NCBI GenBank assembly: GCA_031376285.1 | Contig: JANMDN010000066.1 | Span: forward strand, 1-64,000 | Length of the DNA stretch: 64,000 nt | From: JANMDN01 sp031376285 | GTDB taxonomy: Bacteria > Actinomycetota > Thermoleophilia > Miltoncostaeales > Miltoncostaeaceae | Reading direction: 5' to 3' | Shown: in pieces, positions 25,215 to 32,543 of the stretch | Numbering within the stretch: the stretch's first letter is position 1 | How the letters are laid out: the number at the start of each line of letters is the position of its first letter | Notes under the pieces: model-generated | The model's input: the letters and a program-made list of their open reading frames with translations, nothing else | Databases searched by the model: none | What the model was told of the DNA's origin: nothing | Position numbers and translations under genes: made by a program

Positions 25215-27605
25215 ATGGCCGAGCTGCTTGCCGAGCGTGCGCAGGATGCGCCGCTCAGCGTCCGAGAACTCCGCTCCCTCCACGCGTACTGGCGGGCGGC
25301 AAACTATCTTTCGGTTGGGCAGATCTATCTGCTTGACAACCCACTGCTTCGCGAGCCGCTCACGCTCGCCCATGTCAAGCCACGCCTGCTCGGCCACTGG
25401 GGAACGACCCCAGGGCTCAACTTCATCTACGCGCATCTCAACCGGCTCATCCGAGCGCGCGACCTTGACGTGCTCTACATCGCCGGCCCTGGGCACGGCG
25501 GACCCGCGCTCGTCGCAAATACCTACCTTGAGGGCACCTACTCCGAGGTCTACCCGGAGATCACACGAAATGAGGACGGCCTGCGTCGCCTGTTCCGGCA
25601 GTTCTCGTTCCCGGGCGGCATTCCGAGCCACGTCGCGCCGCAAACTCCGGGGTCGATCCACGAGGGCGGCGAGCTCGGCTACTCCCTGGCCCACGCTTTC
25701 GGGGCGGCCTTCGATAACCCAGACCTCTTGGTGTGTTGTGTCGTCGGCGACGGTGAGGCCGAGACCGGTCCACTTGCCGCAAGTTGGCACTCGAACAAGT
25801 TCCTAAACCCCGCAGGCGACGGCGCGGTGCTGCCGATCCTCCATCTCAACGGCTACAAGATCGCAAGCCCAACGGTTCTTTCCCGAATTCCTGAGCGTGA
25901 GCTGCAACGCCTCCTCGAGGGGTATGGCTACCTCCCGCACTTCGTCTCAGGGGACGATCCGGAGGCGATGCACCAGCTGATGGCGGCAACCCTCGACCGC
26001 GTCGCTGACCAGATCGCGCAGATCCAGCGTTCGGCGCGCAAGGACGGCGCGATCGAGCGTCCGCGTTGGCCAATGATCGTGCTCCGCAGCCCGAAGGGAT
26101 GGACCGGACCAAAGGTCGTTGACGGGCTCCCCGCCGAGGGTTCGTTTCGCTCGCACCAGGTACCGCTTTCAGGACTCGCGACCAGTCCCGAGCACCTCGC
26201 TCAGCTTGAGGAGTGGATGCGCTCCTACCGGCCGGAGGAACTTTTCGACGACAACGGTTCGCTGCGTGAAGAGCTGGCCGCACTTGCACCGACCGGTGCT
26301 CGCCGCATGGGTGCGGTCCCCCACGCAAACGGGGGCCTCCTCACCCGCGACCTCGACCTGCCGGACTTCCGCAACTACGCCGTCAGCGTCTCTGCGCCGG
26401 CGACCGGAGCGACCGAGGCCACTCGCGTGCTCGGCGCCTTTCTACGTGACGTCCTGGCGTTGAACGCAACCGCCGCGAACTTCCGGATCTTCGGGCCCGA
26501 CGAGACCGCGTCGAACCGTCTGAGCGCGGTGTTCGAGACCACCGGTCGAACCTGGGAGTCGGAGCGCATCGAAACCGATGACCACCTTGCAACTGACGGT
26601 CGCGTCATGGAGGTCTTGAGCGAGCACCTCTGCGAAGGTTGGCTTGAGGGCTATCTCTTGACGGGGCGCCACGGGCTCCTCAACTGCTACGAAGCGTTCA
26701 TCCACATCGTCGACTCGATGGTCAACCAGCACGCGAAGTGGTTGAAGGTATGCGCCGAGATCCCGTGGCGTCGTCCCGTTCCGTCGCTGAACATCCTGCT
26801 GAGCTCACTTGTCTGGCATCAAGACCACAACGGCTTTAGCCACCAGGACCCCGGTTTCATCGATCTTGTCGCAAACAAGAAGGCCGAGGTCGCGCGCGTC
26901 TACCTCCCGCCCGACGCGAACTGCCTGCTCTCGGTGGCCGACCACTGTTTGCGGTCGCGCGACTACATCAACGTCATCATCGCCGGCAAGCAACCCGCGC
27001 CGGACTTTCTCAGTATGGAGGAGGCGGCCGAGCACTGCGCACGTGGCCTCGGAATCTGGCCGTGGGCGAGTAGCGACGACTCAGACGAGCCGCACGTCGT
27101 GATCGTGTGCGCCGGTGACACCCCGACGCTTGAGGCGCTCGCCGCCACTGCCCTACTGCGCGAGCACCTTCCGCAGTTGCGCGTTCGCTTTGTCAACGTC
27201 GTCGACCTCATGCGCCTGCAACCCAGTAGCGAGCATCCGCACGGCCTCTCAGACGATGAGTTCGATGCGATTTTCACGTCGGATCGCCCGGTGATCTTTG
27301 CCTACCACGGCTACCCCACATTGATCCACCGCCTGACCTACCGGCGCACCAACCATCATGGAATTCACGTGCGCGGCTATAAGGAGGAGGGAACAACCAC
27401 GACACCGTTTGACATGTTGATGCTGAACGACATGGACCGCTTTCGCCTCGTGATGGACGTCATCGACCGCGTTCCAGACCACGACCCGATCAAGGCCGCT
27501 GGCGTGCATCGCGAGATGGCCGCCGAGCGGGTGCGCCACCGCGAATACACGCGAACAACCGGCGACGATCCGCCTGAGATCCGCAACTGGACTTGGGGGT
27601 ACTGA
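25215..27605 (+). CDS. xfp: Phosphoketolase (xylulose-5-P/fructose-6-P)
   Basis: 796 residues, full family length. It is thiamine-diphosphate dependent and splits xylulose-5-phosphate or fructose-6-phosphate with phosphate to acetyl phosphate plus glyceraldehyde-3-phosphate or erythrose-4-phosphate. Recognisable parts are 'GPGHGGPALVANTYLEG', 'GGELGYSLAHAFGAAFDNP', the ThDP motif 'GDGEAETGPLAASWHSNKFL' and the C-terminal 'RNWTWGY'. Whether it prefers the five- or six-carbon substrate is not readable. AGGGA lies before the ATG and a stress promoter before that. The acetate kinase gene follows after six bases and completes the shunt. Confidence 0.95.
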   Translation: MAELLAERAQDAPLSVRELRSLHAYWRAANYLSVGQIYLLDNPLLREPLTLAHVKPRLLGHWGTTPGLNFIYAHLNRLIRARDLDVLYIAGPGHGGPALVANTYLEGTYSEVYPEITRNEDGLRRLFRQFSFPGGIPSHVAPQTPGSIHEGGELGYSLAHAFGAAFDNPDLLVCCVVGDGEAETGPLAASWHSNKFLNPAGDGAVLPILHLNGYKIASPTVLSRIPERELQRLLEGYGYLPHFVSGDDPEAMHQLMAATLDRVADQIAQIQRSARKDGAIERPRWPMIVLRSPKGWTGPKVVDGLPAEGSFRSHQVPLSGLATSPEHLAQLEEWMRSYRPEELFDDNGSLREELAALAPTGARRMGAVPHANGGLLTRDLDLPDFRNYAVSVSAPATGATEATRVLGAFLRDVLALNATAANFRIFGPDETASNRLSAVFETTGRTWESERIETDDHLATDGRVMEVLSEHLCEGWLEGYLLTGRHGLLNCYEAFIHIVDSMVNQHAKWLKVCAEIPWRRPVPSLNILLSSLVWHQDHNGFSHQDPGFIDLVANKKAEVARVYLPPDANCLLSVADHCLRSRDYINVIIAGKQPAPDFLSMEEAAEHCARGLGIWPWASSDDSDEPHVVIVCAGDTPTLEALAATALLREHLPQLRVRFVNVVDLMRLQPSSEHPHGLSDDEFDAIFTSDRPVIFAYHGYPTLIHRLTYRRTNHHGIHVRGYKEEGTTTTPFDMLMLNDMDRFRLVMDVIDRVPDHDPIKAAGVHREMAAERVRHREYTRTTGDDPPEIRNWTWGY

Positions 27606-27611
27606 GAACGC

Positions 27612-28703
27612 ATGCGCGTCCTCGTCGTAAACGCCGGCTCAAGCAGCTTGAAGCTCAGCGTGCTCGACGGCGATCACCGCGTCGCGGAGCAAGAGCTACG
27701 CGCCGAAGGGTCGAAGTTCGAGAACGACGAGGTCGACCGGGTGGTGAGCGAGATGGGCCCCGTCGACGCCATCGGCCATCGCATCGTGCACGGCGGCGCG
27801 CGCTACTTGGAACCGGTCCGTATCGACGCCGACGTCATTCGAGAGTTGACCGCGCTTTCGGCGCTTGCGCCAGTTCATCAAGCGAAGTCGCTCGCGGCGC
27901 TTGAGGCCGTGGGCCACATCCTCGGCGACCTCCCGGCGGTCGCTTGCTTCGACACGGCGTTCCACGCGACGCTCCCCGAAGCGGCCTACACCTATGCGCT
28001 ACCTCAGGCCTGGCGCGAGCGCTTCGGTCTGCGTCGATACGGCTTCCACGGGCTCGCCCATGCCTCCGCGGCGCGCCGGGTCTCAGAGCTACTCGAACGA
28101 CCGCTTGAGGGTCTTCGCCTGGTCACCTGTCACCTCGGCGCCGGGGCGTCGCTTGCCGCGGTGCAGGATGGACTGTCGGTTGACACGACGATGGGCTTCA
28201 CCCCACTTGACGGCCTGGTCATGGCGACCCGCTCAGGCAGCGTCGACCCAGGGCTTGTCCTGTGGCTTCTCGAAGAGGCCGGCCTGAGTGAGCCGGAGCT
28301 CGCGCAGGCACTCGAACATGAATCGGGGCTCTTGGCGCTCGCCGGCTCCGCTGATATGCGGATCATCCTGCGGGCCGTCGAGCAGGGCGACGCGCGCGCG
28401 ACCCTGGCGCTTGCGGTCTACAACCATCACGTCCGCGCCGGTATCGCCACGATGGCCGCGGCAATGGGGGGCCTCGATGCGTTGGCGTTCTGTGGTGGCG
28501 TCGGCGAGCACGCCGCCGCGGTACGAGCAGGAGCCACCTCCGGCCTGGAGTTCCTCGGTGTCGGCATCGACCCCCATCACAACGCCGAGCAGCTCGGCGA
28601 TCGCGACGTCAGCGCCTCCGGTAGCCGCGCGCGCACCCTCGTCGTCGCCGCCCGCGAAGACCTCGAGATCGCTCGTCACGTGCACCACGTGCTCGCGTCC
28701 TAG
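27612..28703 (+). CDS. ackA: Acetate kinase
   Basis: 363 residues, slightly shorter than the usual 400. It transfers phosphate from acetyl phosphate to ADP, yielding acetate and ATP. Family signatures are 'VLVVNAGSSSLKLSVLDG' at the N-terminus, 'CHLGAGASLAAVQDGLSVDT' with 'GFTPLDGLVMATRSGSVDPG' in the middle, and 'FCGGVGEHAAAVR' near the C-terminus. It starts six bases after the phosphoketolase stop, so the two form an operon (the phosphoketolase-acetate kinase shunt). No phosphotransacetylase gene is nearby, so ATP production rather than acetyl-CoA seems the aim. Confidence 0.94.
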   Translation: MRVLVVNAGSSSLKLSVLDGDHRVAEQELRAEGSKFENDEVDRVVSEMGPVDAIGHRIVHGGARYLEPVRIDADVIRELTALSALAPVHQAKSLAALEAVGHILGDLPAVACFDTAFHATLPEAAYTYALPQAWRERFGLRRYGFHGLAHASAARRVSELLERPLEGLRLVTCHLGAGASLAAVQDGLSVDTTMGFTPLDGLVMATRSGSVDPGLVLWLLEEAGLSEPELAQALEHESGLLALAGSADMRIILRAVEQGDARATLALAVYNHHVRAGIATMAAAMGGLDALAFCGGVGEHAAAVRAGATSGLEFLGVGIDPHHNAEQLGDRDVSASGSRARTLVVAAREDLEIARHVHHVLAS

Positions 28704-28733
28704 CGCCATCCGGCCAGCTCATCGGTAGCCGAG

Positions 28734-28759
28734 GTTTGGGCTGGCCGCGATCTGGGCAC
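28734..28759 (+). promoter_or_regulatory. Possible stress promoter (GGGCAC variant), repeated element
   Basis: GTTT, 16-base spacer, GGGCAC, about 190 bases before the copper oxidase gene. The surrounding block GAGGTTTG...GATCTGGGCACTCC is shared with 31605-31634 before the ABC exporter. Confidence 0.4.
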
Positions 28760-28947
28760 TCCGACGAGTAGTTCTCGTCGAACGCGACTGGATCGAGCAG
28801 GTCATCGATGCCGAGATGCCGCTGCGACCGGGCAGGGCGGGAATACCTCGTCTCGGATGGCGCGGTGTCCCCAGAACGGAACTTGAGCGTGGTCGGCTCT
28901 CGCGGCGAATGGACCGGAGAGCCAAAACACCGACGATTGGAGTTCAC

Positions 28948-30021
28948 ATGAGCGACGCCATCACCCGTCGCCAGATGATTGGCGGCCTCGCCATTGCCGC
29001 TCCCCTCACCGTATTCGGACTCGCCGGGTGCGCCAATGGCAGCGGCGACGACACGGCCACCGTGGCCAACGCGGCGACATCTGGCAAACAGGGCCACAGT
29101 GGCGCGGCCATCGCGGCGGTTGATCCCGGACCAGTCGTGGCGCCGAGCAAGCCACACACGCCGTTCCCCGCGCAGGCGCCTGCACGATCGACAACGCGCC
29201 TCCACCGGCTTGAATTCGAGATCGACGAGCACCTAATCGAGATCGCACCTGGCCGAACCATGATGGCCTGGACCTTCAACCGATCCGGTGAGCCCGGGCG
29301 CATCCCCGGTCCGATCCTGAGGGTCACCGAAGGCGACAGGATGGACTTCACCCTGCACAACACCGGCTCACTCGCCCACTCAATGGACTTCCACGCGGCC
29401 AAGATCTCGTGGTCGCGCCACTACGGCCCGGTGGCCGTCGGCAAGCGCGCGAGCTTCTCGTGGACGGCCAAGGTCCCCGGCGTGTTCATGTACCACTGCG
29501 GTGTTGCCCCGGTGCTACTCCACATTGGACAGGGCCAACAGGGGATGATCATCGTCGATCCCGCCGACGAGTCGCTCCTTCCACCCGCGCTCGAGTTCGC
29601 GATTGTGCAAACCGACCTCTACCCGGGAAAGAACGGCGCGATATCCGACTACTCGCAGCTGCAGGCGGCGACACCGGAGTTCGTGGTCTTCAACGGCTAC
29701 GCGAACCAGTACACGGGCAAGAACGCACTGAAGATCAAGAAAGGTCAGCGCGTGCGCGTCTTCGTGCAGAACGCCGGACCGAACCGCTGGTCAGCGTTTC
29801 ACGTCATCGGAGCGCTCTTTGACCGGGTTTTTGTCGAGGGGATCTACAAGGAGAACCTCACCCGCGGAAGCCAAACCCTCAACCTCGCGCCCAGCCAGGG
29901 CGCGGTCGTCGAATTTACCGTCGAGGAGGGCGGCAGCTACCCGTTCGTGTCCCACGACTTCCATGATCACGCGAAAGGCGCCTTCGGGCTCTTTACGACA
30001 AACGGAGAAGGGACGGGATGA
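28948..30021 (+). CDS. Two-domain multicopper oxidase (nitrite reductase-like), Tat lipoprotein
   Basis: 357 residues from an ATG after GGAG. The N-terminus has the twin-arginine motif 'TRRQMIG' and a lipobox 'LAGC', so it should be exported folded and anchored by lipid. Two cupredoxin domains follow. Domain 1 has 'HNTGSLAHSMDFHAA' (His ligands for interdomain copper) and the type-1 site 'YHCGVAPVLLHIGQGQQG'. The residue usually Met (axial ligand) appears to be Gln. Domain 2 has 'WSAFHVIGALFDRVF' and 'SHDFHDHAKGAFG'. It resembles two-domain oxidases and NirK-type nitrite reductases; the substrate is undetermined. A cupredoxin gene follows convergently. Confidence 0.82.
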   Translation: MSDAITRRQMIGGLAIAAPLTVFGLAGCANGSGDDTATVANAATSGKQGHSGAAIAAVDPGPVVAPSKPHTPFPAQAPARSTTRLHRLEFEIDEHLIEIAPGRTMMAWTFNRSGEPGRIPGPILRVTEGDRMDFTLHNTGSLAHSMDFHAAKISWSRHYGPVAVGKRASFSWTAKVPGVFMYHCGVAPVLLHIGQGQQGMIIVDPADESLLPPALEFAIVQTDLYPGKNGAISDYSQLQAATPEFVVFNGYANQYTGKNALKIKKGQRVRVFVQNAGPNRWSAFHVIGALFDRVFVEGIYKENLTRGSQTLNLAPSQGAVVEFTVEEGGSYPFVSHDFHDHAKGAFGLFTTNGEGTG

Positions 30022-30063
30022 GCCACCCGAGACCGGGCGTCGCCCCGGCCAGGGTCAGGGCCG

Positions 30064-30564
30064 CTATTTGACGGTGAGCGTTCCTTTCATGCCCGCTTCA
30101 AGGTGACCAGGCACTGAGCAGTAGTACGTATACGTGCCCGCCGGAAGATCTGCGGACACCTCGGACACGCCGCCTTGTGTAACGACCTCACCCTTCTTGT
30201 CCGGTGCCCGTAGCGCGATGTTGTGCGGGATTGCCGACGGGTTTGGCATCTTGAGCGTCACGGCACCCGACTCAGCGGTGGCCGACGCGCGGGAGAATGC
30301 GAGCCGCGTCGAGTCAGCCGGTATCTCGATCGTCTGACCGCCGCCGAGCTCCGTTGTCGCGGTGTCGACCGCTTTGCCGACCTCCGACGTGACGGTGTCC
30401 ACGGCCTTGCCGACCTCCGACGTCACGGTGTCGACGGCCTTGCCGACCTCAGACGTCGCCTGGTCGACGACGTTTCCATCATCACCGCCGCCGCAGCCGG
30501 TCCCGACTGCACCAAGGGCGGCAATGCACGCGACCGAAAGAGCCGCGAGAGGTGTCCGTTTCAT
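30064..30564 (-). CDS. Plastocyanin-like cupredoxin with repeat linker
   Basis: 166 residues: signal peptide with a probable lipid-attachment cysteine ('GAVGTGCGGGD', not a perfect lipobox), a linker made of three copies of 'TSEVGKAVDTV', then a cupredoxin domain of about 95 residues. The copper site is complete: His in 'AIPHNIALR', Cys and His in 'YYCSVPGHLEAGMKG' and Met in the same segment. It should carry electrons outside the membrane. The copper oxidase encoded convergently next door is an obvious possible partner. A stress promoter lies 27-35 bases upstream of the ATG. Confidence 0.87.
   Translation of the reverse strand: MKRTPLAALSVACIAALGAVGTGCGGGDDGNVVDQATSEVGKAVDTVTSEVGKAVDTVTSEVGKAVDTATTELGGGQTIEIPADSTRLAFSRASATAESGAVTLKMPNPSAIPHNIALRAPDKKGEVVTQGGVSEVSADLPAGTYTYYCSVPGHLEAGMKGTLTVK
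30361..30459 (-). repeat. Three tandem 33-base repeats within cupredoxin gene
   Basis: Units at 30361-30393, 30394-30426 and 30427-30459 differ at few positions and encode the 11-residue linker repeat. A partial fourth unit follows. Copy number could vary by slippage, changing linker length. Confidence 0.85.
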
Positions 30565-30597
30565 GAGCGTGTCCTCGATTCGTCTGTTTCTACGGAC

Positions 30598-30622
30598 GTT
30601 CCCGCGGGGACCGTCCGTAAAC
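30598..30622 (-). promoter_or_regulatory. SigB/SigF-type promoter for cupredoxin
   Basis: Minus strand GTTT, 15-base spacer, GGGAAC, about 34 bases before the cupredoxin ATG. Confidence 0.75.
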
Positions 30623-30959
30623 ACGAATGACGGACGAGCCGAGGAGGGCAGCGAGCGCGGCGCAGATGAACGGATCAAGGCCGCACCCATCCGATGCCGG
30701 CCTCCGACATCACCCGTCGGCAGCTGTTCGTGGATTGATCACCGAGAAGGATCTGGTTTGTTGCAAATGATTGATCCGCGCGTTCTTCATTCGACGACTG
30801 CGTCCATAGGCTCGGCAAGCTCCTCGCCGTGCACCGACGGAGCGGGTGGCAGAAGTAGGAGGGTTGGCCCGTCGTCGCCTTCCTCGGGCCGCACCGGCGA
30901 CTCACCGCCGACCGCTTCGCCGCACGATGGATCGGGCCTGAGCCGTTAAGAGCTCATCT
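30623..30959. other. Intergenic, nothing recognised
   Basis: About 340 bases upstream of the cupredoxin promoter. No gene or promoter is seen. Base composition falls towards the A/T-richer palindrome at 30960. Confidence 0.45.
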
Positions 30960-30988
30960 ATCAGCACTTAACGGCTATAAGTGCTGAT
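30960..30988. promoter_or_regulatory. Perfect 11-base palindrome, candidate operator
   Basis: ATCAGCACTTA (30960-30970), seven bases, TAAGTGCTGAT (30978-30988). It is A/T-rich in a G/C-rich neighbourhood and lies 18 bases before the ATG of a truncated frame. It looks like the binding site of a dimeric repressor. It does not match the Xer dif core, whose arms end differently. Confidence 0.6.
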
Positions 30989-31006
30989 CTATACTCATTT
31001 GTCGCG

Positions 31007-31069
31007 ATGCCAAGACGAGCGACCCCGACTCCTCCAACCATCCGCCGCGCGATTTTTCGATCGAGTTGA
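31007..31069 (+). pseudogene. Truncated start of a lost regulator gene (tentative)
   Basis: A 20-codon frame starting 'MPRRATPTPPTIRRAIF' directly after the palindrome. It stops immediately beside the end of the decayed reductase gene on the other strand. ArsR-type regulators often sit beside DHFR-like genes and have self-operators here, so this may be the surviving start of one. That identity is inference only. Confidence 0.3.
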
Positions 31070-31324
31070 TCAGCGAGACTTCACGTTCCGGGCTAGAGAT
31101 CTCCCGTTCGACCGCTGGCGCATCGGGTTGTCGGCAATAGGAGGCCAATAGTCCTTGAGTCCTTCATACGTCTTGCGGCCGAGCAGCAGGGTGTCCGCCG
31201 CGTGAAGTCGTTCGGCGTTGTAGATATCGAAACCTTCGTCGAAGGGACGAGCCATCACGTTGTGGTCGGTACCCTCGTAGTAACCATCTACCGAGACAAT
31301 GTTGCAAATGACTATTTTGCGCAT
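31070..31324 (-). pseudogene. Truncated, frameshifted DHFR/RibD-like reductase
   Basis: From an ATG at 31324 the frame reads 'MRKIVICNIVSVDGYYEGTD' and 'ADTLLLGRKTYEGLKDYWPP', the first 70 residues of a dihydrofolate-reductase-like (RibD C-terminal domain) protein. A base is then missing: one frame over, the expected continuation 'DAPAVEREIS' appears. The last 100 or so residues are absent. The family is about 190 residues, so the gene is dead. The loss ends beside the truncated frame at 31007-31069, as if one deletion removed the 3' ends of two convergent genes. Confidence 0.7.
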
Positions 31325-31606
31325 GCACGGGGACATACCCCTTATCCAAGGTGCAAAGCATGCCCAATCCAACCTGCAGACGCTGGTTCACCGATCGACC
31401 CACAGGTTCCGCTCACGTCGGGCTCGCTCCACACGGGCGTGATCAGCAGCTCCTCCACGCGTTCGCCAACTCCGCGCCGGGTCGCTGGGGTCGAGTTCGA
31501 GTGAACCGGTCGCGAGAGGGGGCGGAGTCCATTCGGCAAAGCCTTGCGGGAAGGCGGCGATAGGTCACCTCCCGCGAACGGTCTCCCGAGCCCCCGGGCG
31601 ATCGAG
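31325..31606. other. Intergenic, nothing recognised
   Basis: About 280 bases between the decayed reductase and the possible promoter of the ABC exporter. High-GC open frames exist on both strands, but none has family features. Confidence 0.4.
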
Positions 31607-31632
31607 GTTTGCTCGGGCCGTGATCTGGGCAC
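31607..31632 (+). promoter_or_regulatory. Possible stress promoter (GGGCAC variant), repeated element
   Basis: GTTT, 16-base spacer, GGGCAC, about 150 bases before the ABC ATPase ATG. It shares an extended block with 28731-28762. Confidence 0.4.
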
Positions 31633-31784
31633 TCCATCGAACACGGGTGCGTGCTCCGAGTCGTCTCGCGCTCGCGCCCCTCAATGCGGCGCCTGCATCC
31701 GCTCCCGCCGACACACAATGACTGGATCCTCTTGATCAACCTCCCAGAAACGCGCCAGCACAGTGCATCCAGGGGAGTCAGGTC

Positions 31785-32543
31785 ATGAACACCGGTAATG
31801 GGAACGAGACCCCGGCCGCGCGCGCAATCGGCGCAACCAAGATCTATGGCCTCGGCGATGCCGAGGTGCGGGCGATCGATGGGATCGACGTTGCGTTCGC
31901 GACCGGCGCCTTCACCGCAATCATGGGGCCGTCGGGTTCTGGCAAGTCGACGCTCATGCAGTGCATGGCCGGACTCGATCGGCTCACCTCGGGCGAGTCG
32001 TGGATCGGTGACGTTGAGCTGACTGGGCTGTCTGAGAAGCAGCTCACGAAGGTCCGCCGCGACCGCGTGGGATTCATCTTCCAGTCCTTCAACCTGGTGC
32101 CGACCCTCACGGCGGTCGAGAACATTCGCCTGCCGCTCGACATCGCAGGTCGCGACCCTGAAGGCGACTGGATGGACCAGGTGATCGACGCCCTCCACCT
32201 GCGCCCACGCTTGAAGCACCGCCCCTCTGAGCTTTCCGGCGGCCAGCAGCAGCGCGTCGCGGCAGCTCGAGCGCTTGTCTCGCGGCCCGACATTGTCTTT
32301 GCTGACGAGCCGACTGGGCAGCTCGACTCGCAGTCCTCCGCTGAGCTTCTTTCCTTTATGCGCCGGGCGGCCGACGACTTCAACCAGACCATCGTGATGG
32401 TGACCCACGAGCCGACGGCAGCGAGCCGGGCCGACCGGGTGATCTTCCTGGCCGACGGCCGGATCGTCGACCAGATGTCTGAGCCCACGGCCGAGTCGAT
32501 TCTCGACCGGATGAAGACGCTCGCGGCGGGGCCGCGGACATGA
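31785..32543 (+). CDS. ABC exporter ATPase, MacB/LolD type
   Basis: 252 residues. Walker A 'GPSGSGKST', Q-loop 'FIFQSFNLVPTLT', signature 'LSGGQQQR', Walker B 'IVFADEPTG' and H-loop 'VMVTHE' are all intact. The FtsX-type permease gene follows with an ATGA overlap. Such pairs move lipids, lipoproteins, peptides or antibiotics, or act as mechanotransmission devices; which one applies here is unknown. GGAG precedes the ATG. Confidence 0.92.
   Translation: MNTGNGNETPAARAIGATKIYGLGDAEVRAIDGIDVAFATGAFTAIMGPSGSGKSTLMQCMAGLDRLTSGESWIGDVELTGLSEKQLTKVRRDRVGFIFQSFNLVPTLTAVENIRLPLDIAGRDPEGDWMDQVIDALHLRPRLKHRPSELSGGQQQRVAAARALVSRPDIVFADEPTGQLDSQSSAELLSFMRRAADDFNQTIVMVTHEPTAASRADRVIFLADGRIVDQMSEPTAESILDRMKTLAAGPRT

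Noticed and set aside
30960..30988. Possible Xer/dif recombination site
   Set aside because: The 11-base arms fit in size, but the inner ends read TTA...TAA rather than the TAA...TTA of dif sites, and no integrated element is adjacent. An operator is more likely.
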